Positions 1 through 5,204 of a stretch of DNA of 5,204 bases are shown here, piece by piece. Within the stretch, counting starts at the first letter, position 1, and each line of letters begins with the position of its first letter. The stretch is from an uncultured Comamonadaceae bacterium. GTDB lineage: Bacteria; Pseudomonadota; Gammaproteobacteria; Burkholderiales; Burkholderiaceae_C. The DNA is taken from the NCBI GenBank assembly GCA_937871735.1, contig CALMOI010000300.1, positions 1 through 5,204 on the forward strand, given 5' to 3'. The notes under the pieces are model-generated. The model searched no databases and was not told the origin of the DNA. It saw nothing but the letters and a program-made list of their open reading frames with translations. The translations under genes were made by a program, and so were the position numbers.

Positions 1-2994
1 CGCGGGCGTTTCGGTGTCGAGCAGCGCGGCCACGTCGCGGCCCAGCGCGGCGGAGGCCAGCAGCGCGCCCCGCGTGGCGGGCAGCGGGATGCGCGGCCAG
101 TTTTCGCGGATGCCGTCGGCGTTGTCGGCGAGGTAGGCCGGGCTGTAGCCGATGGCCAGCGCGTGCATCCAGATCAGTTCGGCGGTGGCCGGGTCGGTGT
201 CCGGGTCGGGCAGGGCGAGGGCGGCGAGGTAGGCGCGGGCGGTGGGCGAGAGGTTGGCGCTGACGCTGGCGGCGGCGGTTTCGCTTTCCGGGGTGTCAAA
301 CAGGTCGGCTTTCGGTGCGCCTGACGACGGCGCGGCGTGCCAAACCAGCGGGATGTAATAGGCGTGACCGCGCAGCGCGTCGTTGTCGCCCAGGCAGCGG
401 GTGAACATCACCGGCACGCCTTCCGGGTTGGCAACCCCGGCAGGGCGGCACATCAGGTAACGGTTGCCGGGCTGGTGCTGCTGCCACAGAGTCGGGCGGG
501 GTTCGTTCCACAGCGGCCTCGATGGCGTGTAGTAGGCGTGGCGGGTATCGAACGCTCTGGCCGCATAGCGCAAAAGACGGTTCGCAGAAAAATCTTCAGA
601 CGTTTGCAGCTTGGCGCGGGTTTTTCGAGCGTCAAATCTCGCTGCGTCATTCATCAGCGCGCTATTTATTTGCGCCAGTGCTTCATGCGAAATGGCGGGG
701 TCGAAATACGCCCGCATCCGTGTTTCCAGCGGTGCTTTGGCAATGTCAATCAACGCGCCGCCGCGCTTTTCCATCAGCCCGTTAATCGGCGCATAACCGG
801 CCAGTTCGGCCAGCGTCGGCCACGCCGAATACAGCGCGCACGATTGGCCCGGACGCAGGCTGAACAGGTTGGATTGATCCGGCTTCACGGCTATGTAGTG
901 CTGGTCGCGCTGCGGCTCGTCCAGACTTTTGAGTAAATCCTCGCGTTTTGTCGCGCCCCACCAGTTGCGGTAAAGCACTTGCGTGGCGGGTGGCGGGGTT
1001 TTGCCAGCGTGCTTTGGCGCTGGCGCGGCTGGATTTTCGGGCGAGTTTTTGACCAGCAAGGCCACGGCGGTTCCTTTGCGGATGCCTTCCTTGTTGTAGG
1101 GCGTGGAAAAGGCGCTGGGGTCGGGCAGTCCGTCGGGCGTGGTTTTGCCGGTTTCGCGGCTGTCGCCGTTCAGGTCGTCAATCCACACGCGGTTGAAACT
1201 GCGGGTCAGGTGTTCGCGCATGACGACAAACGAGTCGCCACGGGTGTAGGAAAAATTGCTGATGTAGCAAACCACGCCGCGCCCGCCGCGCTCGGCAATG
1301 CGCCGCTCGGCCAGCCGGAAAAAGCGCACGTACAAATCATCCAGATTGAACTTCTTGATGCCCCATTTTTTAATCAAGCCTTCTTTGTACGGCGTGACCA
1401 AATCCTGCTCTTCGCCCAGCGCCACGCCGCCAAAAGCGTCATACGGCGGGTTGCCCAGAATCACGATGATTTTTTGCGTCTGCTTGACCTGATCGGCGGC
1501 GTCGCGCTCCTGCTCGAATTCGGGGAAGGGCAGCACCGCGTTTTTCGGCTCTTTGGCCGGTTCCCAGCCGGTCAGCGCGTTGGTCAGGTAAATGCCTGCG
1601 CGCTCGTCGTCCTGCAGCGGCGCGCCGAGCTGGCGCAGCAGCAGGCCGATTTGCAAATGCGCCACCACGTAAGGCGCGGGCAGCAGTTCAAAGCCGAACA
1701 GGCGCGTGGTGGCGGCCTGTTTCAATTGGTGCGCGGCCAGCGCATCGGCCCCTTGCGCTTTGAGCTTTTCAGCCATCACGCGCAGCACTTCGACCAGATA
1801 AGCGCCGGTGCCGCAGCACGGATCAAGCACCACGACATTCGGGTCGCCGAGTCCGTCGGGCAAGCCCAGCTCGGTTTGCAGCACCTGATCGACGCGGGCG
1901 ACTTGGTAGCGCACGATTTCTTCGGGCGTGTACCAAACGCCCAGACTTTTGCGCAGTTCCGGGTCAAAAGCCGCCAGAAACGGCTCGTAGAAATACTGAA
2001 TCGAGCGCGTGGACTCGAAGGTTTTGAAAAATGCCGCCTGATCGACGCGGTTGAGTGCGTCGGTGGCCCAGTCGAGCACTTCGGTCAGGTTCAGCGCCTT
2101 GAGCTTGGCTGGCTGCGAAAGCTGGCCGAACAGCGCGGCAATCATCGGCACGTTCAGGCTGTGGGCGGCGCTTTTCCAGTCAAACGGTGCCAGCGGCTGG
2201 CCGGGCGCGGCCTGTTCGCGGCGCAGCACCCACGCGGAAAACACGCCGTAAAACAGCGTTTGCACCAGCGTGGAGCGGAAAAAATGCCCGCCTTCGCTGG
2301 CGCTGAAGGTCACGCCCAGCGAGGATTCCAGGCTTTTTTGCAGCGCGTCGAGCTGCTTGGCGGCGGTCGCGCTGGCATGTTCGACGCGGTGGCGCGCTTC
2401 GCGGGCGTAGCTGGCGAGCAGTGCCGCCAAGTCTTTGGGGTCGGCCAGCGGGGCGTTGTGCAGCAGCACGCGGGTCAGAAAGTCTTCAAACGGCTGGCCT
2501 TGCTGGGTTTGCGCTTTGGCCGGGTGGGCGGTCAGTTCCCAAAAGCTGGCTTCATCAAGCGCTAAAGTAAACCGCTCCAGCGTGACGCGCTGGCTGCCGC
2601 GCTCGCCAATCAAGAGCCAGTCGCGCAGGTTGGTGACGAGAACCAGTTTGTAGCGATCCCAGTATTTGCTGATTTGCGCCGTGGTGGCGGTGTCGTTGAC
2701 GGCTTCGGCGGGGCTTTTGACTTCGATCACGCCACGGCTTGGCGCGCCGAGGTTTTTGACTTCGGCGCTGGCCCGGTCGAACTGGTCGGCGGTGAACAAG
2801 CCGCCGTCGGGGTTGCCCGCGCCCAGATTTTTGAGCTGCATGACGCAGCGAACGCGGGGCTTCAGCGTGTGGCCGATGCCATCGAATAGGTTGTTCAGTG
2901 CGGTGTAGTAGGAGGTTTCCTTGGTGCCGCCGCCGGTGTGATGGACACCGCGCACGGTTTGGAGAAACTCTGCAAGAAATGAGGTTTGGGCCAT
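1..2994 (-). CDS. Type IIG / type ISP-like restriction-modification enzyme (fused nuclease and N6-adenine DNA methyltransferase), 3' end outside window
   Basis: The reading frame is open for 998 codons from ATG at 2994 to the window edge. It predicts one polypeptide that methylates adenine in a specific DNA site and cleaves DNA lacking that mark, probably as defence against foreign DNA. Seen in the protein: a PD-(D/E)XK nuclease (P62-D63, E91-V-K93, then Q107xxxY111); a mostly helical connector (about 130-340); the methyltransferase entry segment WYTPEEIV (Y355); SAM-binding motif I DPCCGTG (391-397); catalytic motif IV NPPY (515-518); and a C-terminal region resembling the type ISP specificity domain (FDTRHAYY 815-822, NWPRIPLP 965-972). 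True type ISP enzymes such as LlaGI carry an SF2 helicase between nuclease and methylase; here there is no space for one, so type IIG behaviour is inferred. No frameshift or internal stop is seen and the listed catalytic motifs are intact. The start is the only nearby in-frame ATG; an in-frame TGA lies at 3043-3045. No clear Shine-Dalgarno precedes it. The recognition site cannot be read from the sequence. Confidence 0.9.
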   Translation of the reverse strand, partial: MAQTSFLAEFLQTVRGVHHTGGGTKETSYYTALNNLFDGIGHTLKPRVRCVMQLKNLGAGNPDGGLFTADQFDRASAEVKNLGAPSRGVIEVKSPAEAVNDTATTAQISKYWDRYKLVLVTNLRDWLLIGERGSQRVTLERFTLALDEASFWELTAHPAKAQTQQGQPFEDFLTRVLLHNAPLADPKDLAALLASYAREARHRVEHASATAAKQLDALQKSLESSLGVTFSASEGGHFFRSTLVQTLFYGVFSAWVLRREQAAPGQPLAPFDWKSAAHSLNVPMIAALFGQLSQPAKLKALNLTEVLDWATDALNRVDQAAFFKTFESTRSIQYFYEPFLAAFDPELRKSLGVWYTPEEIVRYQVARVDQVLQTELGLPDGLGDPNVVVLDPCCGTGAYLVEVLRVMAEKLKAQGADALAAHQLKQAATTRLFGFELLPAPYVVAHLQIGLLLRQLGAPLQDDERAGIYLTNALTGWEPAKEPKNAVLPFPEFEQERDAADQVKQTQKIIVILGNPPYDAFGGVALGEEQDLVTPYKEGLIKKWGIKKFNLDDLYVRFFRLAERRIAERGGRGVVCYISNFSYTRGDSFVVMREHLTRSFNRVWIDDLNGDSRETGKTTPDGLPDPSAFSTPYNKEGIRKGTAVALLVKNSPENPAAPAPKHAGKTPPPATQVLYRNWWGATKREDLLKSLDEPQRDQHYIAVKPDQSNLFSLRPGQSCALYSAWPTLAELAGYAPINGLMEKRGGALIDIAKAPLETRMRAYFDPAISHEALAQINSALMNDAARFDARKTRAKLQTSEDFSANRLLRYAARAFDTRHAYYTPSRPLWNEPRPTLWQQHQPGNRYLMCRPAGVANPEGVPVMFTRCLGDNDALRGHAYYIPLVWHAAPSSGAPKADLFDTPESETAAASVSANLSPTARAYLAALALPDPDTDPATAELIWMHALAIGYSPAYLADNADGIRENWPRIPLPATRGALLASAALGRDVAALLDTETPA

Positions 2995-3045
2995 GATGTG
3001 GGGCAGTTTGCCATGACCCAAGCCCCGCAGTCCGTATTGAACTCA

Positions 3046-3064
3046 CCCCGAGGTTTATTCGGGG
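3046..3064 (-). terminator. Hairpin 3' of glutamate dehydrogenase gene, possible weak terminator
   Basis: The arms CCCCGA (3046-3051) and TCGGGG (3059-3064) form a 6-bp GC-rich stem with a 7-nt loop, beginning 11 nt after the dehydrogenase stop codon. No T-run follows on the minus strand (TGAGTTCAAT follows), so it is at best a partial or Rho-assisted terminator or an mRNA 3'-end stabiliser. The arm at 3060-3066 (CGGGGCT) can also pair with AGCCCCG at 3021-3027, giving a competing 7-bp stem nearer the restriction gene start. Confidence 0.35.
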
Positions 3065-3075
3065 CTGGGCAAGGC

Positions 3076-4386
3076 TCAGGGGTACAGGCCGCGCAGTTCG
3101 CGTGCTTGCAAGATGCGGGTACAGGCCACGATGAAGGTGGCCGTGCGCAGTGTGACCTTGTGGTCTTGCGCGACTTGCCAGATGGTGTTGAACGCTTCTT
3201 TCATGATGCGCACCAAGCGGGCGTTGATCTCGTCCTCGCTCCAGAAGAAGCTGGAGAAGTCTTGCACCCATTCAAAGTAGCTCACCGTCACGCCGCCTGC
3301 GTTGGCGATCACGTCGGGCACCACCAGCACGCCGTTGGCGCTCAAGATGTCGTCGGCTTCAGGGCTGGTGGGGCCGTTGGCGCCTTCAATCACCATGCGG
3401 GCGGTGATTTGGCCTGCGTTGGCCGCCGTGATCTGGCCTTCCAGTGCTGCGGGAATCAAGATGTCGCACGGGGCGCTCCAGAAGTCCGCATCTGCTGTGA
3501 CATCGGCTCCGGTGAAGCCCGCCACGCCGCCGGTTTGTTTCACGTGAAACAACAGCGCATCCACATCCATGCCGCTCTCGCGGTACAGGCTGCCGCTGTG
3601 GTCTTGCACGGCCACCACGCGCGCGCCGGTTTCAGAAAACAGCTTGGCTGCGATGCCGCCCACATTGCCAAAACCTTGCACGGCGATGCGTGCGGTGCTG
3701 ATGTCCAGTCCAATGCGCTGCGCCGCTTCTACGCCCACGGTGTACACGCCGCGCCCTGTGGCTTCGCGGCGGCCCAGCGAGCCGCCCAATTGAATCGGCT
3801 TGCCCGTGACCACGCCCGTGGCGGTTTCGCCCACGTTCATGGAGTAGGTGTCCATCATCCAGGCCATGACCTGTTCATTGGTGTTCACGTCGGGTGCCGG
3901 AATGTCTTTGCTCGGGCCGATGATGATGCCGATCTCGCTGGTGTAGCGGCGCGTCAGGCGCTCCAGCTCGCCACGCGACAGCGTTTTGGGATCAACGCGA
4001 ATGCCGCCCTTGGCACCGCCGTAGGGCACGTTGACGGCGGCGTTCTTCACCGACATCCATGCCGACAGCGCCATCACTTCCGACAAAGTCACGTCTTGGT
4101 GAAAACGCACGCCGCCCTTGCCTGGGCCGCGCGAGGTGTTGTGTTGCACGCGGTAGCCTTCAAAGTGGGCGATGCGGCCATCGTCCATGTGGATGGGCAC
4201 GTCCACAATCAGCGCGCGCTTGGGGTGCTTGAGGGTTTCGACCCAACGCGCCAGATGCCCGAGGTAAGGCGTGACGCGATCCACTTGTTGCAGGTACACG
4301 CCCCAAGGGCCGAGTTTGTCGGCTTGCAAATAGGAGGGCAAAGGCAAGGCCACGGCGGGTGCGTAGCTGTTGGTGGGTTGGGACAT
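3076..4386 (-). CDS. gdhA: Glu/Leu/Phe/Val family dehydrogenase, probable NAD(P)-dependent glutamate dehydrogenase
   Basis: The complete 436-residue cytosolic enzyme interconverts L-glutamate with 2-oxoglutarate and ammonia using NAD(P), linking nitrogen assimilation or glutamate catabolism to the TCA cycle. The length fits the short hexameric GDH class. Seen: substrate-domain motif GPGKGGVR (87-94, K90); MSVKNA with K114; the family active-site signature VPYGGAKGGIRVDP (120-133) with catalytic K126; D166 in PAPDVNT; TGKP (194-197); a Rossmann coenzyme domain with GFGNVG (238-243); and NAGGVTVSY (362-370). The PYGGAKGG version favours glutamate over leucine or phenylalanine as substrate. Coenzyme preference is not resolved: D262 follows the second Rossmann strand, but this alone does not decide it. 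The start is supported by GAGGA seven nucleotides upstream. The gene is divergent from mnmG and lies upstream of the restriction gene on the same strand, 81 bp apart, so partial cotranscription is possible. Oddity: codons 279-284 are exactly an 18-bp parS palindrome. The symbol gdhA is by family; gluD-type naming is also used. Confidence 0.95.
   Translation of the reverse strand: MSQPTNSYAPAVALPLPSYLQADKLGPWGVYLQQVDRVTPYLGHLARWVETLKHPKRALIVDVPIHMDDGRIAHFEGYRVQHNTSRGPGKGGVRFHQDVTLSEVMALSAWMSVKNAAVNVPYGGAKGGIRVDPKTLSRGELERLTRRYTSEIGIIIGPSKDIPAPDVNTNEQVMAWMMDTYSMNVGETATGVVTGKPIQLGGSLGRREATGRGVYTVGVEAAQRIGLDISTARIAVQGFGNVGGIAAKLFSETGARVVAVQDHSGSLYRESGMDVDALLFHVKQTGGVAGFTGADVTADADFWSAPCDILIPAALEGQITAANAGQITARMVIEGANGPTSPEADDILSANGVLVVPDVIANAGGVTVSYFEWVQDFSSFFWSEDEINARLVRIMKEAFNTIWQVAQDHKVTLRTATFIVACTRILQARELRGLYP
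3535..3552. other. parS: parS centromere-like site (ParB binding), inside the glutamate dehydrogenase gene
   Basis: The sequence TTGTTTCACGTGAAACAA is a perfect 18-bp palindrome whose inner 16 bp (3536-3551), TGTTTCACGTGAAACA, equals the widely conserved chromosomal parS consensus. Known role: ParB-family proteins bind parS, load and spread as a CTP-dependent clamp, recruit SMC/condensin and, with ParA, segregate the origin region. parS sites cluster near oriC and often lie inside genes. Here it spans exactly six codons (L279 to Q284) of the dehydrogenase and is about 1.04 kb from the mnmG start, which fits an origin-proximal location. No second exact copy was found in the window. Function is inferred from sequence identity; no parB gene is visible here. 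Confidence 0.9.
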
Positions 4387-4393
4387 GGTGAGT

Positions 4394-4398
4394 TCCTC
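4394..4398 (-). promoter_or_regulatory. Shine-Dalgarno of glutamate dehydrogenase gene
   Basis: GAGGA on the minus strand ends seven nucleotides before the ATG at 4386. It supports this start and contrasts with the restriction gene and mnmG, neither of which has a recognisable site at its start. Confidence 0.75.
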
Positions 4399-4471
4399 GG
4401 GTTTGTTGTGCTAACGGGGTGAAGCTTAGGCCGAGGGGGTCACGCTGTCCAAGGCCGGGTTGACGTGGCTC

Positions 4472-4488
4472 TATGCATTTAGTGCATA
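4472..4488. promoter_or_regulatory. Inverted repeat TATGCA-N5-TGCATA, possible operator
   Basis: Six-base arms TATGCA (4472-4477) and TGCATA (4483-4488) flank TTTAG in the gap between the divergent dehydrogenase and mnmG genes, 85 nt and 102 nt from their respective start codons. The core fits ATGC-N7-GCAT and T-N11-A, the general layout of LysR-type regulator boxes. It lies in a locally AT-richer patch of an otherwise GC-rich region. It could be an operator for the dehydrogenase gene or for both genes; the binding protein is unknown. Confidence 0.45.
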
Positions 4489-4497
4489 ACGTGGTTT

Positions 4498-4528
4498 TTG
4501 TGCCTGAAAACACCTCGCCCGTTAAAAT
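4498..4528 (+). promoter_or_regulatory. Candidate mnmG promoter
   Basis: TAAAAT (4523-4528) matches the sigma-70 -10 consensus at five of six bases. A weak -35-like TTGTGC (4498-4503) precedes it with a long 19-nt spacer. Transcription would start near 4535 and give a leader of about 55 nt. An alternative is TTGACG (4460-4465, five of six to the -35 consensus) with CATAAC (4485-4490), also 19 nt apart; this would place the inverted repeat across the spacer. The assignment is by eye only. Confidence 0.35.
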
Positions 4529-4590
4529 CGCGCCATTCTGGCCACCTGGCCTTCCGGCGCGGAACGCGCGCCCCTCTCCCGGATTTCTCC

Positions 4591-5204
4591 ATGCTGTATC
4601 CCCAGGAATTTGACGTGATCGTGGTCGGCGGTGGCCACGCAGGCACCGAGGCGGCGCTGGCCGCCGCACGCATGGGCAGCAAAACGCTGCTGCTCAGCCA
4701 CAACATTGAAACGCTGGGCCAGATGAGCTGCAACCCCAGCATCGGCGGCATCGGCAAAGGCCATCTGGTCAAAGAGGTGGACGCGCTGGGCGGCGCAATG
4801 GCGCTGGCCACCGACGAGGGCGGTATTCAGTTCCGCATCTTGAACGGCTCCAAAGGCCCGGCGGTGCGCGCCACCCGCGCCCAAGCGGATCGCATTTTGT
4901 ACAAAGCCGCCATCCGCCGCATGTTGGAAAACCAGCCCAATCTGTGGCTGTTCCAGCAAGCCGTGGACGACCTGATGGTCGAGGGCGACCGCGTGGTTGG
5001 CGCGGTGACGCAGGTTGGCATTCGCTTTCGCAGCCGCACCGTGGTGCTGACGGCGGGCACTTTTTTGGACGGCAAGATCCACGTCGGCCTGAACAATTAC
5101 GCCGCAGGCCGTGCGGGCGACCCGCCAGCCGTGAGCCTGTCGGCACGCTTGAAAGAGCTGAAGCTGCCGCAAGGCCGCCTCAAAACCGGCCCGCCGCCGC
5201 GCTT
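4591..5204 (+). CDS. mnmG: tRNA uridine-5-carboxymethylaminomethyl(34) synthesis enzyme MnmG (GidA), N-terminal part
   Basis: The gene is open for 204 codons plus 2 nt and is cut by the right edge; the full protein is usually about 630 residues. With MnmE (a GTPase) it uses FAD and a folate one-carbon donor to modify C5 of the wobble uridine in certain tRNAs, in the cytoplasm. Seen: dinucleotide-binding motif GGGHAGTEA (13-21) after a typical FDVIVV strand; GQMSCNPSIGGIGKGH with the conserved C47; SKGPAVRATRAQADR; GTFLDGKIHVGL; and GRAGDPP. The collinear match to E. coli MnmG from the first residue (MLYP against MFYP) fixes the start, although the leader is pyrimidine-rich and no Shine-Dalgarno is apparent. 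At 200-204 the protein reads GPPPR where the family normally has GTPPR. In many bacteria mnmG is followed by rsmG, parA and parB near oriC; those genes would lie to the right, outside this window. Confidence 0.97.
   Translation, partial: MLYPQEFDVIVVGGGHAGTEAALAAARMGSKTLLLSHNIETLGQMSCNPSIGGIGKGHLVKEVDALGGAMALATDEGGIQFRILNGSKGPAVRATRAQADRILYKAAIRRMLENQPNLWLFQQAVDDLMVEGDRVVGAVTQVGIRFRSRTVVLTAGTFLDGKIHVGLNNYAAGRAGDPPAVSLSARLKELKLPQGRLKTGPPPR

Noticed and set aside
208..1530. Two plus-strand GGGNAGGG octamers (208-215 and 1523-1530) resembling FtsK-orienting KOPS
   Set aside because: Two matches to a seven-base GC-rich pattern in 5 kb of GC-rich sequence is near chance and gives no usable polarity statistic.
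1366..2339. Four six-base A/T homopolymers in the restriction gene (near 1366, 1470, 2279 and 2334) considered as phase-variation tracts
   Set aside because: Runs of six are shorter than typical contingency tracts, and the reading frame is intact through all four.
979..2565. 528-codon open frame on the plus strand
   Set aside because: It lies wholly antisense to the restriction-modification gene, whose minus-strand frame carries recognisable motifs throughout. High third-position GC produces long antisense frames; the translation has no recognisable domain.
2986..4422. 478-codon open frame on the plus strand
   Set aside because: It is antisense to the complete glutamate dehydrogenase and has a His/Ala/Gly-rich composition typical of a shadow frame.
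4481..4489. DnaA-box-like TTATGCACT on the minus strand
   Set aside because: It is close to TTATNCACA but differs in the last base, and there is no cluster of boxes or an AT-rich unwinding region, so an origin within this window is not supported.
4522..5172. 216-codon open frame on the minus strand
   Set aside because: It is antisense to mnmG, which matches E. coli MnmG collinearly; no domain is seen in the antisense product.
1..5204. Transposons, CRISPR arrays, tRNA or rRNA genes
   Set aside because: No terminal repeats, transposase motifs, regularly spaced repeats or RNA gene signatures were seen; coding sequence fills nearly all of the window.

Overview
This 5.2 kb window is GC-rich, densely coding and bacterial. 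It most resembles a betaproteobacterial (Burkholderiales-like) chromosome. That taxonomic guess is an inference from base composition, the protein sequences and the presence of mnmG next to a chromosomal parS site; no search was run.

Layout, left to right. Positions 1-2994 (minus strand) hold the first 998 codons of a large gene whose 3' end lies beyond the left edge. It encodes a single-chain restriction-modification enzyme of the type IIG / type ISP-like kind: an N-terminal PD-(D/E)XK nuclease, a helical connector with no room for a helicase, an N6-adenine methyltransferase core (DPCCGTG and NPPY motifs) and a C-terminal ISP-type specificity domain. Positions 2995-3075 are a short gap with a hairpin. 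Positions 3076-4386 (minus strand) are a complete hexameric-type glutamate dehydrogenase gene. Positions 4387-4590 are a divergent intergenic region with a 17-bp inverted repeat and promoter-like elements. Positions 4591-5204 (plus strand) are the first 204 codons of mnmG (gidA), the tRNA wobble-uridine modification enzyme, which runs off the right edge.

The most notable signal is not a gene. Inside the glutamate dehydrogenase gene (3535-3552) is a perfect 18-bp palindrome containing TGTTTCACGTGAAACA, the canonical parS sequence bound by ParB in chromosome segregation. It lies about 1 kb from mnmG, a gene that in many bacteria belongs to the origin-proximal mnmG-rsmG-parA-parB cluster. The window is therefore probably close to oriC of a primary chromosome, and parS is encoded within an enzyme's reading frame.

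The three genes have no obvious common pathway: one is a defence enzyme, one is nitrogen/carbon metabolism and one is tRNA modification. Long open frames on the strand opposite the restriction and dehydrogenase genes are antisense shadows and are not annotated.
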